Under the pieces are notes generated by a model. The model worked only from the letters and a program-made list of their open reading frames with translations, was not told the DNA's origin and did not search any database. Shown here piece by piece: positions 12,709-24,548 of a stretch of 64,000 nucleotides of DNA. This stretch comes from Fasciola hepatica (lineage: Eukaryota; Platyhelminthes; Trematoda; Plagiorchiida; Fasciolidae), in assembly GCA_948099385.1 (NCBI GenBank), contig CANUEZ040000156.1, forward strand, positions 3,162,001-3,226,000, in the 5' to 3' direction. The position numbers were made by a program, and so were the translations under genes. Numbering within the stretch: the stretch's first letter is position 1; each line of letters opens with the position of its first letter.

Positions 12709-12954
12709 TTTATGAACATTCGTTTTAAGGTTATTGTGGAGCATACAACCAATGATCTACAATAACTATCAGCCATGTTCGGTAATTTGTTTCACCATCA
12801 CCTAATTTTCACGAAAAACTTTTTGTGCGACCTTATTATTTACTTTGTGGTGTCTACATTATTTTGCCTACTAACAAGCTTGTCAGTAGTAAGTTGCAAA
12901 CTTCGACATATGCAGCGTGTACCTAGAGTTTTCATCAGTACTCTACATAGGAAA

Positions 12955-13455
12955 TGCGCTAAGTACGATTTCAACTTCCTTGCCAGTTCAGCGGGTGTTC
13001 TTGTGGGCGGAGAACCACTACGTTCATTGGGCAATGACCTAACTCTCGAGTCCAATTTCCAGTTCCTACAGTGGATTGTCGTGAGTTAGGAACGGATAGC
13101 AACTCTCTGACCGAAATGTTCACTCGACACCGCCTTCGGCGGTTCGGAAATGTTTTGCGAATGTCTACTAATCCTCTACCTCTCCGTGCTCTATTCGCAC
13201 GTACCACGACAGGCTTGAAGAAGCGACTTGGTGGTTAGGGCATGGCGTGGGGCAGAGGTTTGAAGAAGCTTCCCTTGGTGCAACACGCCCTCCTGGTTGG
13301 GGATCAAAGGATGAGGATTGTCGTTGGTTTGAGACGTTGAGGGACAAAATTCAGAATAAGAGTCAATGGCGTGGATGTTGTACGGTCCGTCTGTCGAACT
13401 CTCAAGTTCTAGAAACGCAAAGAAGAAAAACATGCACGTGATAGTTGCGCTCATG
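12955..13455 (+). pseudogene. RTE-like LINE RT C-terminal fragment
   Basis: Plus-strand frames show the RT tail block RRFGNVLRMSTNPLPLRALF, then TTTGLKKRLGG with a stop inside the usual GGQ motif, and GLKKLP. After frame changes there is a weakened block equivalent to RWFETLRD. It is the same LINE tail as at 1.1 and 3.3 kb. Several frameshifts show it is dead. Confidence 0.7.
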
Positions 13456-13852
13456 TGAAGGCTACGCGGCAATCCTAAGCACCAAGTTACCACTGCTACA
13501 CGGTGTGGTGAAATACACAGTTTGCTTCAAATACTCTCGTTTGTTTGTTTTTCGTATCATGTGATCTACACCGCGAGGTCTGTCGTGTATGCTTCACGAA
13601 GTCTAGCATATACGACATATGAACTTTCTGTGCATCTTTCCAAAGCAAATCAACAGCACAACTTAAGCAACATCAGATACTGTTCTGTTATATGGCTGTG
13701 TATGAGCATCTCAAAGGCCCATTGCTATGTGAGGAGTGACCTGCAATCTGGCACTGATACCTGAAGTGATGCAAAACAAAATCAAGTTACAGCGGATCAG
13801 ACATGGTAATGACCAAGGTGAAAGTGGATTAAGGTCTGCCACCAACGCGACC

Positions 13853-13925
13853 AGCGGAGACGGGATTCGAACAACATGGGCATATGCATGTGTTAAGTCA
13901 ACAACACTCAACTAATAGCGCAGTA
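13853..13925 (-). repeat. tRNA-derived SINE head
   Basis: On the minus strand there is an A-box-like CTATTAGTTGAGTG followed about 40 bases later by a B-box GTTCGAATCCC. The tail may run down to about 13,735. The cloverleaf is too decayed for a functional tRNA. Confidence 0.5.
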
Positions 13926-13980
13926 TGACGCCAGCAGCATGAGAGATAAGATACTTTCTTGCAATGAAAATTGCCGGTTA

Positions 13981-15231
13981 AATTTGCTAGTTCACTTCAC
14001 TGGCTTCAAACTGTCACGGCCACTTTCATTGGAGAGTGGTGCGGGAGCATGCGCCTGAATTCACCTTCAGTTTTGTGAATGCTACACTATTTTACAGCTG
14101 TATTCTCACCTGAATTGAATGGAGTGTGTATGCACGGAGAGTCTATTTTTAGAATCACAAGGTGATTCTTCCATATGAGATTACAGCTGTAAACCAACTG
14201 TGGAGTGCTCAAGTATAAGGATGATTGGGCGGAAGAGTATCGGGTACACAAACCTGATGAGCGGCGACAACCGCGAAATCGGTCGTGTGTTTCCGGGGAA
14301 ATTTTGTCCTGTCATCCGCATACAGTGCCATACTACTCATGTCGATAATCTACACTATTTTGCCAACTAATAAGCATCCAAGCGGAGAGTTGGGAATTTC
14401 GATACGTAATGATGTTCCAATATCTCACGGCATTCAAGGATGCGATTAAGCAACTCAAAGTAATATCACTAACAATCATCACATCCGCCATGGCCTGAAT
14501 GAAGTTCCAGTCTTTTGTAATTCAGCCGTTCTTTAGGGCGCAATCTTTCACGTCTTCGGATTTTACTGTTGAATTAATAACAGACACATTGGAATCGCTC
14601 TCTTTTGAAATAGGGTCAGAAACATAGCAATTAGGACATTCTGAGATGATGTCGGAAATAGACACGTTAAACTTAATCCAGTCTAAGTGCTTACGAACTA
14701 CAGAACCATCATCCAAATCATGAATTTGATACAATCACTACCCATTTGATTAGGAGCAATACCACGTGAAGGTCGCAGTTCATTCTCTTAGTGATAAATG
14801 GTCCCATCTGATTCCAAACTGGACATGTTTGTTCTTGTTCTACTCTTAAACAACCTGGCTGGACTCTCTACGATCGTGGAATGAGCGGAGTTGCGATAAT
14901 ACCTTAGGAAATTATCAACATATCTGCTGAGTTCGTCGCACGTATTGACATGCATATATGAAGTTATAATCACCAAAGTAAAAACAATATTTTCAGCTTT
15001 CCCATTGGATTGTGGATGCAGAGGTGGTGTGAGCACACGGTGACAATCCAATGAGTTCAGCCAGTCAGTCACTCTCTTCGCCACAGAATTACTTCCATTG
15101 TCAGTAACAATCACACATACAACACCTCGAATGAATGTTTTGTGTAGGGTTGCAGTCATGAAATCAGAATAAGAAGAAGGGAGTAGGAATCAGTAATACA
15201 AGAGCATAGTGTCTGTCTGTAAAGGTACCAA
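13981..15231 (-). repeat. Right arm of 1.25 kb inverted repeat
   Basis: This is the reverse complement of 7,011-8,261 with no net gaps. On this side the Gypsy element continues past the arm (15,237-15,640, minus), so this copy looks like the longer or source copy, while the left copy is cut at 7,011. Confidence 0.95.
14242..14296 (+). ncRNA. Hammerhead ribozyme motif, right arm
   Basis: CTGATGA, stem II GCGG/CCGC with loop CGACAA, GAAA, then TCGGTC and the returning stem I strand GTGTGTTT. It is preceded by a roughly 50-base leader (GGAGTG..CAAGTAT..GGA..A.TGGGC) that is also present ahead of the copy at 21,450. Stem I has one internal mismatch. Confidence 0.75.
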
Positions 15232-15640
15232 AATAATCAGCGTGAGCACCTTGCCCACGCTCTGAAAACGTGGGCCACGGCGTCCAGTTCGACCACAGTG
15301 TCAACCCCACGAAAACAGTCGCCTAAGACATTGGAAATACGGCGTAAATCGTCATTAGATTCGGGAAACAGACAAGTAAAATGGGTGAAAGATTCCATTT
15401 TTCCAATATCAAGGTGTCCGGAATGAAAATCCTGCAAAACCACAGCTCACAATGTAGGAGGCACAATGATTCTATCGTTGTATCAAAAGATGTCATCAAG
15501 CATCACTGAAATTTCTTTGCATCGTTGATAGAACTCAAAAAATCGACACCGGATATCTGCTCGGCATCCACGTCGAACACAAGATATTTTACCATAAGAG
15601 CGAGACGGATGAAGTACACCTGTATTTGACCACCCAGACA
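14522..15640 (-). pseudogene. Gypsy integrase fragment (right arm copy, extended)
   Basis: Read on the minus strand, 15,640-15,460 encodes the RNase H-integrase linker (EISVMLDDIF, RIIVPPTL). Next, 15,443-15,237 is the integrase zinc-binding domain (VLQDFHSGHLDIGKM... with both histidines and a CF remnant). Then, after a deletion of the first half of the core, 15,159-14,788 holds the TDNGSN and HPQSNGKAE motifs and 14,734-14,522 the C-terminal region. The first catalytic aspartate is missing. Frames are split by stops, so it is a dead copy. Confidence 0.85.
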
Positions 15641-15700
15641 GGTGAAGTTGATCAAGTATAACAACGGTTCAAATAGTTCTTTTTCCAGACCGCGAAGTAG

Positions 15701-16520
15701 CTACGTCGATCCGTCCGCTGCCTGAGCACTTCGGCTCAGTTCTAGCCAAAAGTATGCAGTCATTAGGTTGATTCTCTCACTCACTGTTCCCGTTCGTTGC
15801 TCCGAATACTCCCAGTAGCGGCTTGATCGGAACTTGCTGGCCCTCGGGCCTAACACATCAGGTTTGCTGTAATTCTTTACCTCTACCAGCTCTCCGTGCA
15901 CGAACGGCTCCCATTTGTACGAATGGTCTCGGTTATCGTATGTTTCCTCGTTTCCACTCTGGGCGTTTCTCATCCGTTGCATCACCAATTTCTGGAATTG
16001 CTTGCAATCGCGTGTTGGCCGTTTTTCATGTTCAGTCACACATGCGGATATGTCCTGGATTCCTACCCATAAACCAGTTCAAACGATATCGTTCCCGTCG
16101 TTGAGTGGTTCGTCGTGCGGTAACTGGGCAATACCTTCGACAGTCCCTCTTACCAATTACTCTCGTGATTTTCCAGCCATTCTTTCATTGTTTTGTTGAA
16201 TATTTCCGTCTTTTAGTTTGCTTTAAGATGGTAAGGTGATGTCCGTATTCGCCAGATTAACGATTGTTCCAACAGGTCCCGGAATGTCTTCGACTCAAGG
16301 CAAGGGTCATGGACGGTGATGATCGTTTCGGGTGTACCGAATCGCGCCACCACGTTATCGACAAATACTCGATAGACCGCATCGCTTATTTGATCCGACA
16401 TTGGGACTGTTCCACCCAGCGGAACACATAGCCAACCATCGTCATGATGTGCCGATTTCCGGTCGAACTTACGGATAAGGGACTAAAGATTTCCAACCCC
16501 TATTTTTGAAGGGTTTTCTA
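15701..16520 (-). pseudogene. Second Gypsy integrase fragment
   Basis: A different Gypsy integrase lies upstream on the same strand. At 16,401-16,213 is the core segment AVYRVFVDNVVARFGTPETI, ITVHDPCLESKTF and RTSPYHLKAN, equivalent to the second aspartate region. Here TVHD stands where TDHD or TDQG is usual. At 16,039-15,701 is a C-terminal region (KWEPFVHGELVEVKNYSKP). Stops separate the two, so it is a decayed fragment from another family than the arm copy. Confidence 0.7.
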
Positions 16521-16683
16521 CGCATTTACGAGCTGCATTGGCCGTGCCATCCTCACAAGCTATCGGTTCCGCTGGCAATCAGGACAAGATCGTGTGCAGT
16601 CATCCACATCGTGCCACATCATGGGCCAGAAGAGTCTGCGCCGCAACAATTCAAAGACTTGTTGATGTCTCGTGTGAACGCTA

Positions 16684-18540
16684 TCATGCGCCAGCTGCAT
16701 CACGTTCTCGCTGTGTCGTCCTTAGGCTTGGATTTCCCTTGCGGATTCCCCCACCCCAGTAAGTGAATCTGTCGAAATAAATGACGGAACGAGCACTGGA
16801 GTAGCTATTGGAAAGGCTGACACCAGAGGCTAAACTAAGTCGAGAAGTGCTCCGTCCATGTTTCAGGACACTACTGCTGATTGTGAATTGACGGACCATC
16901 AAATTCACTCATCGTTTCGCTCACATCTAACGGTTTCCTACCGGTAATTCGAGTGAGAATAATCAGCTCACAGGAATTTCCCGTTGCGACAGCACGTTCC
17001 ATCTCTGATGCATGTTGAAACCACCACATGTCGCGATCTCTGCATAGATCTGCGTTAGGTATACGTCTCGTTGCGAACCGTGTTTCATTTTACTGGCTTC
17101 CAGCCGGGATTGGTTGATGTGTGTTGAGTAAGCGCAAAGATTCACCATAAATCCAGGGTGTAACGATGCGACATGACAGGTCACAACTCACTGGACCAGC
17201 GGGATTTAAGGCATTCTTTATAAGCTACCAGTGCTGGTTGGTGTTATTAAGTGTTGCAAATTCTAGCTTCTCAGCTAGCCCGTTTTGGGAGACTGATAGG
17301 CGAATCGATTAGAACAGCTGATTGCAATCCAACCGCCGTTATAGCATATGTTTGGAACGCCCACCGAATCACGTGCAGAGCTCAGTGCAAACTAGTGCGT
17401 GATCAGAATTAAGGGGACGATCGATAGTCTGGTACACAATCCCATCATCTGGGACTGATTGCGATGTGGTTAATCTTGGTCCATTGTGAGCTCAAAGATG
17501 ATGGACGCCATATAGCGTAACGGTAACTGGAGAGTCTGAAACCCGTACTAGTGAGGAACAGGCAATCGTCAGAACACAGCCAAAAGCCGTTCCCCGTTGT
17601 CCGAACGACAGGAAACTAGCCCAAACGGGCCTCCTAAATGCGCCTCGTGCGATGACAGCCGACCCACTCTAGCATTCATACCTCCTGTCAAAATCAAGAT
17701 ATAAGCCCAACTCGCTTCGAGTAAGAAGTGGTGTAGCTTTCGGTTAAAAAAACATTTGATTGCCTCTGGGTAGCAATCGGTGAGTGCATACCCCGAAAAT
17801 ACAAACAAGTTGCTTCTATCAGGGTGGCGATTGCTCACTTTGCACGAACGTCCAAGTCTCCCTGCGTATAATCGACTATCTACAGGGATTCAGTCTATCT
17901 GTGTGGCTTCGGTCCTCTCGCTAAGAACTATGCTAACGTCAGCAACACATGAAACTGCAGTTCCAGGATCCCCAGATAGGCGTAAGTGAAACTTCAGAGG
18001 GGGGGGGGGGAGGAGGATTATATAGGGGCGTCAATCGAATGAAGAAACTGGAGTCTTGAATGTGAGTCCCTTAGATGCAACACACGACAATTGCCAGGGT
18101 TTCCAGCGAACAAGCTGGAATCCACTGTTGTTCTGTGCGCATCAGAGCTTGCATGCTGAACGTGACTAGCTTGAAATGGTATCGAGAACAAAGGAAGCCA
18201 TCAACCGATAATAGTGGATCTAATGGGTATCGGAAGCTAGTCGAGGAAGAATGAGAGTTTGCCCAGCTAGCATTTTCGCCAGGACCAGTATAGCCAGTAC
18301 GGTCGACCGAAGGTCCCATCGGAAGTGATAAAATGATGGGAGGAGGGGAAGAAATGGGGATGAAATCTTTGTACACGGTGTAAAAGAGCTTGGGTTTGTT
18401 TGAGAATAATCAGTGCGCGCGAATAAATGGTCGGTCATGATAATGCCATCGCTGTCAGCGTTGTTGGTTGTTGCACTACTCAGTCGCCCGGTCCAGAGTT
18501 TGCCTTGTTGTTCAAGGATGCAACACTGGTATTTGTGCAT
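16684..18540 (-). pseudogene. RTE-like LINE, 5' part with APE endonuclease
   Basis: Minus-strand frames give an N-terminal region (18,376-18,071) containing HFKLVTFSMQALM and LETLAIVVCCI, the start of an AP-type endonuclease. This continues at 17,990-17,569 with SIPVDSRLYAGRLGRSCKV, FVFSGYALTDCYPEAIK and GGMNARVGRLSSHEAHLGG (usual motif GDMNA). The linker (DGPSIHNQ) follows near 16,900. The element stops before the RT. Frameshifts and the G for D change indicate it is inactive. It is the same family as 1.1-2.8 kb and supplies the 5' end missing there. Confidence 0.8.
17999..18011. repeat. Poly-G run
   Basis: About 13 consecutive G residues inside the LINE fragment. Confidence 0.9.
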
Positions 18541-20411
18541 CCAAGCGCGTCCTGCAAGACAGCAAAGCCCAGATGGTCCAGATGAACCGATGGCCAGTTG
18601 TATGGTTCAATAATTTCTTTCGTGAAATCTCCTCAAGTTGATGAAACACGGAAAAAAGCTCTGGCCTTATTTGGTGGGGGACCACACTCACTGTTTCACA
18701 ATGGCGTCAGACTTATGTGGCCTTCAAGAGCGGAAATCCCATCACATTCTTCGGCACTGTCGCTAACCGTCCACGACTGCTTCCTTGTTGAGTCCACACT
18801 ATTCAAGGGTAACCGCGAGTGTGTTGGTCAAACAGTCATTGTTGTGGCCCGATCCTCTAAGTTGAGTGCGAAATCTTTCCCACCCTTGAATCATCTCGTT
18901 TATTAATACAAAACACAAAGAATATATGGAATGCTGGTTCACATACCCAGCCGTTGTATTCAACGTATTGGTCTGAATGGTGTAGACGACCAAGCCTCGA
19001 GGCTTAAATACCGCTGACAAGAATCAGCTCTCATTCCATCGATCGATACCACAAACCAGCCGTCCTGCCACTCGAGTTTCCGTTGTTTCAAGCTTTGGGC
19101 TTGGTACCGCACCAATGCTGACTGCTAACGTGACTTGGCTGTCCACTGACAATGAGTCAGCCCATACCCTCATAGTCATCATGGTGAACTTTAAACCCTT
19201 CTGTTCCGAGATTGAATCCTGCTTCCCCCACCGATCATTTACCCTAATTATCAGCCCCAATTGGCGGTGACCCCTTCATAAAATATTGTTTCAATGAAAC
19301 ATGATAAAAAGATGTAAATGAAGAGGATATCCGCGACCTGGGGACGATCCCGACAGCACACTGCTCTGCTCTTCCGAGCTTCATCGAAACGAAGGTCCAG
19401 ATACAATCTCTCTCGTTTTTGTCTTTATGACCACTTTTGGAGTGGGTCAATAAAGTGTTATTTATTCTTAAAAATTGAGAAAAGGATAATTATTTATACA
19501 TTTTATCATGGAAATCATTTGCATAACTACTCGGGGGTTCGTCAAATGGAGCATCAATATAATGCAAACATCTGGACCACCTCAGTGGCAGTTAATAGTA
19601 AAGACGACACTCAAACTAGTGGGACAAACGATTGTTGTAATTCTGGAGGCTAATGGTCATGGAATTAACTGAGACCGAGTATCTGAAGTTGCTAACAGTT
19701 GATGTCCACTTGTGACCTATTTGGTTTGTTGAATGACACTTCTTACTGAGTGCATAAATCATCCGCAGGCACATCTTAAAACCTAATCCCACATATCATT
19801 TTTACTCTTTTTCATTAGCACGAGATCATTCACTACCATCAAATTTGAATAACGAGTTGTCCTTATCCTTACTGTAACATCTCCCGGGTTTCTCAGTTTT
19901 GTAAGAGATTCGGTCATTCGTACACACGAAGTCGATGACTAAAACCAATTGTACTCACATTCGTGTCCTTATTTGGCACTCTCTTGAGTGAAGTACTATC
20001 GGGTAGATATCCGTAAGTTACTGGTTCAAAAAAGAAATTGCCAGTTCGAAGTCACTTCAGTTCAAATCTCGATGACTACCGCTTTGATATGTTTGGCCCA
20101 AATATATGGTGACCGAATCATCCTGAATGTTCTAACCGTTTTTGCATTCCCCCCACTAACAAGTTTGGGCTGATCAGATCCATAATTATACAAAAGTGAC
20201 TGGAATTTTAGAAGCAGAATGAAAATGATGGTTTAATTGAGTATCTTACAGACGACAATCTAGTGAAGCTCTTGAACGGATTGAAAAATCAGTAACTGTG
20301 AGGACGTAAACTGACAATTACGGGTTGAGAGAACCACGCTACCATCTGTGTTTTGCGAGATAAAGTGAACTGATGAGTGTCGGTTGTATGTGATTGGTGA
20401 TGATGTCACGC
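18541..20411. other. Region without recognisable gene
   Basis: No domain was recognised. The segment about 19,105-19,185, read on the minus strand, encodes VWADSLSVDSQVTLAV and matches 47,508-47,570 on the plus strand (VWAESSPVDSQVALAV). That marks a dispersed repeat rather than a host gene. Confidence 0.4.
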
Positions 20412-20638
20412 TATAGTGATCAGCCGATCAAACCCTGTCTATCACTTGTTTGACTGCACGTTTCGTGTACGCGGCAACCGCAAGCGCTACTTCCGACACA
20501 CTTCCTCGGCACACGCCAGCGTGCGGTCTCTGTACTCAGGCCCTGTGAGAATACACGCGGTTGGCACTCCACGGTCTTTTCTCGTCGACTTCCTCGGCGA
20601 ACACGATCGTAGGAGCTGAGGGAGTGTGCCCTACAATA
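20412..20638 (+). repeat. Direct repeat copy 2 (about 0.2 kb)
   Basis: Same orientation and nearly the same sequence as 5,952-6,178, offset exactly 14,460 bases. Similarity ends within GTGCCCT.AATA. Confidence 0.85.
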
Positions 20639-21226
20639 ACGCTGCCTTACATCAAGTACCACGGTAAGCTTAAAGTTCTTATGCGTTACTCGGAACAAAG
20701 AAGTCGGTTTTCAGGTGAATTTGCAGTTCGTTTCGGCGGTGGCCAGGCTACGACCTTTATATTGACGTTATTCTCCCTCTGGCACTATAAGAAGAGCAAA
20801 AGTCATTTGCACTGATCTTGGGTTCGATTCGAACTGAATGAGTGATAATTACCGTTTGTCCTCTTTTCATTGGGTTTCGTTCAACCGACACAGGTGATTT
20901 TCACTTGTGCGCTTAAGCAGCGTGACCTACGCGTAATTCAGTACCCTGGTATCTGTGTTGGAGTAGATGATTTGAAAGGCGTTAATGGGTCTGGTGCATT
21001 GTTTTAATTCCCACAGATTTTGCGTTATCGATCACCTAAACTTTGTTGGTTTTGTTGATGGCATCAATGTGGCAAAATTGGCTTCTATCATTTTACCTGC
21101 TTTTACCTGGGCAACCTGGAAGCATTGCGCCCGCAAACAAATCATGGAATCGGACTCCATCTATCTCTTCCTCCCCGACTGTATGATGCTCTGTACACAG
21201 CTTGAAATCAGGCAGATGCGAAATAG

Positions 21227-21228
<2 letters not shown>

Positions 21229-21289
<61 letters not shown>
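21229..21289. repeat. (TA)n microsatellite
   Basis: About 60 bp of TA dinucleotides. It keeps a long frame open by encoding alternating Ile-Tyr, which is an artefact. It lies about 160 bases upstream of the hammerhead at 21,450. Confidence 0.97.
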
Positions 21290-21291
<2 letters not shown>

Positions 21292-21399
21292 CCCAGACAC
21301 GAATAACTATGAGAAATCACAGTTGTGATTCATTTGTGGTCTCTTCAATGAAGAGTATCCATTCACACTCCAGACGATTCAAATTAGATCCTAGTGAAC

Positions 21400-21502
21400 A
21401 TATAACATCGGAGTGTACAAGTATGAGGACGAGTGGGCAGAGGAGTACTGGGTACGCATACCTGATGAGCGGTAACAACCGCGAAACCGGTCGTGTGCTT
21501 CC
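21400..21502 (+). ncRNA. Structurally complete hammerhead ribozyme with conserved leader
   Basis: The core is 21,450-21,502. Stem I pairs GCATAC (21,456-21,461) with GTGTGC (21,493-21,498), including one G-U pair. CTGATGA (21,462-21,468) is intact. Stem II is GCGG/CCGC with loop TAACAA. GAAA follows, and cleavage is predicted after GTC (21,490-21,492). Stem III is ACCGGT, a palindrome with no loop, which favours a dimeric fold. All catalytic-core bases are present. The leader at about 21,400-21,450 matches that of the inverted-repeat copies. The host repeat is not identified; retrozyme-like and Penelope-related elements are candidates by analogy. Confidence 0.85.
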
Positions 21503-21639
21503 AACACAGGTGATGTTCATTTATACTTTCAACGTGTGTGAGTTGACTTACGTAATTTGCACCCCAAATGAAACTGAACTGCTGATCAAAATGGTGTTGA
21601 AATTCATGTGCGTAAAAAGGGGAAATGGTTGAGTAGTGG

Positions 21640-22480
21640 TTGATCTGACTGTTCTAAGAAACGATTCCTTACGCAATATCAACAACCCACTCGACATTGG
21701 GAACTATGGAATTCCTCTGTGCAGTTGTGTCATGGGGCTTGTTGTGAGTCGTCAGTGACCATTGAGAGTGGAACCCCGGGGTGAGTGGCCGTGCATGAGA
21801 GTCACGCACGACTGACCACTTGACTAATGATTTGTTTCACTTCAACGTTACTTGAGGAAGCGTCTCTCTGTCACTGGCTTTGAACGGCGGTAAACAACCA
21901 TCCTTACGGCAATGGATTCCTACTAATGGATATCTAAGTTCAGATCTCTTGCTGTTGAATATAATAGCTTGTCAGTGGTACCTTCATTTCTCCAAGTGCG
22001 ATACTGAACGTATGTGGTTTTGGCTGCGGTGCGAATTAGTCCGTTTACCTACCATATCTGCCAAATTGTCTACTCTGAAAAGAAAAAGAAGGTAGACTCC
22101 CTGCTTATTGGCTGTATGATGATCAGATTTGTTATTCACGTTCCTGTTGATGAAACATTTGGAGTATCCGTTTTAAGCATGAATCTATGCCGCACGTGTT
22201 ATTTCACGTCCATTTGTTACCTCGGATCATAGATTATTGACTCTGTTTTACTCAAAACATCGAATGAGGACTCTTTTTTCGATTTTGCTGATATGAATCA
22301 CTAGTAGCACAAGTAATAACCTATCCATGTGTACGTAATGGATGAATCAGTGTAGGTGTATACAACGCGAGGCTACACGAACTCAATGAGAAATTACGGA
22401 TTCCATTTTCCGCGTCAATTTATCTCCTCATGGGACTGAATGAAGTTTCTCGGAATTGTTCGATTATTCCCACTAAGCAC
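21640..22480. other. Region without recognisable gene
   Basis: Small open frames only. A segment near 21,760-21,890 (GTGGCCGTGCATGAGAG, CACTGGCTTTGAACGG) weakly recalls the inner end of the inverted-repeat arm. Confidence 0.3.
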
Positions 22481-23930
22481 GTTTGAGAACACATATTGGC
22501 GAAAAAGCTCGTTTTCAGTGATTGTTACTCATGCCGTTACATCACAATATATTAGGGCAAGTTAAGGTTGGGAACAATTAGACGAATAGGAAATGATAGA
22601 GATTAATCGTGGCAAGAAAATAAAAACTTTTGTAATCCAGGCCTGAATCAAGACTGGATTGTTCTTCTCGTATTATATCAGTTTTCATCTGACTTATAGC
22701 CTGTTATAGGTTGGAGGATGGACCAGGACAGCTTAAGAGCACATGAAAACTGTTTTTGAACACACAGATGGGGGCCGTGTTGGGGTATGCCGACAACCTC
22801 AGCACTGCCCAGGATGGCACATAAAGCCTCGGACACGTTTACTGTGCGACTGGATTGAGCTATATGTGAAATGACCTCGTCAGTGAGCGACTTAACTGCT
22901 CCAATGTTCAGTCAAGCAGGGTGTTGCTTGCGGATACCTTTAGAAAAATACCTGGCCGCTCGGCTGATGTATTGTGTGTTCAATGGAAGTGCGCCTACCC
23001 CGCGAGAGTAGAATTCCTATGTATGCTACTGAGAGGGAAAGCAGTAGTTAGATTTTGACACCCGGCGGGAAAACGCTCTGGATTTTCCGCTTGAGATGAC
23101 ACTGACTAGCACCAAGATTTGCTGATTAGAATTTCAAAAATGGTTTGTTTCAACGAGGAGTGATCAAACGAAGCTACCGAAGTACTCCTACAACACCGTT
23201 AGTGATGTATTATTTAATTTGAGCACACCTATTGCTAATAAACTGGTCGTGTTCGTCATTTTTGAATAGCTTGTTTGGAAAGCCCGGCAAAATAACAATG
23301 TAAGTAATATTCGCTACACAGTATATCACCCATTGGCACAGTATTTATCGCTAATCTGTACACCAGTCGACAGGAACAAGTGAATGAATACACATAGACA
23401 GAGGCTGCAGAATCGGGTATTTTGTCCTTCAACGAAATAAAACACTGCTGGTCTGAAGTGGAATAACATCCGGAGACTAGCTGCGTAAACGTTTCGCTGA
23501 TGACGTCTGATAACCTTCTCTGTACAACCTGTGTCAGCGTGTTGCCTTTGCATGGCGAATTTATGTAGAGTGACTTTCTTCCCACCATAGAATCTCTTAG
23601 AGTTTTCCCTCCATCTGCATAACTTAATCAACTAGGCGGTCCGGGTAGCAATTCTGGATAAAAATCCATCGCACCGTTCGGAGTTCTTCCTCAGTTGTAA
23701 CCTCCGAACATATTCGTCTTGCTCTGTTTGTGAGGCACCTAATTTGGTTCCTTTTCAATTTAGAATGCCTGGATTACAATCTTTTCTTTCCTTCCTTTGT
23801 CACCATCGATCTCTATCACTTCCTATTCGTCTATTTGGTCCCATCCCTTAACTTGTCGTAATATATTGTGATGTAATGGCATGAGTATGAGTCATTAAAA
23901 ACGAGCCTGTTTGCCAATATTAGTCCTCAA
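22481..23930 (-). mobile_element. Truncated Penelope-like element flanked by inverted copies of its 3' end
   Basis: Coding remnants read on the minus strand. About 23,705-23,340 encodes EEELRTVRWIFIQN.YPDRL, TLTQVVQRRLSDVI and SLKDKIPDSAASVYVYSFTCSC. These are the RT thumb-to-GIY-YIG linker and the first cysteines of the endonuclease. The 3' end is 22,700-22,481. The high-coordinate flank, 23,764-23,930, repeats that 3' end in the opposite orientation (AATATATTGTGATGTAATGGCATGA core). The same architecture is seen in the element at 44.5-45.8 kb. The RT core is absent. Confidence 0.8.
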
Positions 23931-24548
23931 AATGTTGCTCAGAGTGTTATATGAATCCATACTGATGTGAGATATAGAGTTTACATTGTCTACGACATAC
24001 AAAATTTCATTTACCGTTGGTAAAAATGACAAACTAGGACTAAAGTATTACTAATCGGATTTAGAAACGCTTATTTTTCTGCTTCACTCCCGTCACGGTG
24101 CCAGTACAAGGAAGTTAAAATCTGCCATCGGATTGCTGAGTAAGATCGGCCGCGGAACCTGGAAAGAAGAATAGGATTTTTACATTTTTCAATAATAATT
24201 TCGAGCAAAGCATTTATGAAGTGGAGATGATTCAAAGGATGATGTGAAATAAACAAATCACTGAATTTGACAGATACATGTTACAAATCGGTTTATCAAT
24301 CAGAAAGCTCACCTCCTTCAAAATGAACCAGTTGAGCTCAACCGAGGCGCCTTTTCTCGTTTAAAAGAGTCATTTAGAATGTCATTCAACTGGTTTTATT
24401 TCGTTCACTCAGGGCATCATTCAGTACGCATTTGCGATAATGTATTCACGATCACTAGCTAGCCTCCTCCTAGTCCGTATCAGTTACATTTCACAACGGC
24501 TGTCAAAGGCAACCTGTGTGATGAACTTTTTGTACACCGGGGATAATG

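Noticed and set aside
18413..18613. Small secreted-protein-like frame on the plus strand
   Set aside because: It is the opposite-strand shadow of the LINE 5' region on the minus strand.
20985..21632. 215-codon open frame
   Set aside because: It stays open only because a (TA)n microsatellite encodes alternating Ile-Tyr, and it runs through a hammerhead ribozyme; not a gene.
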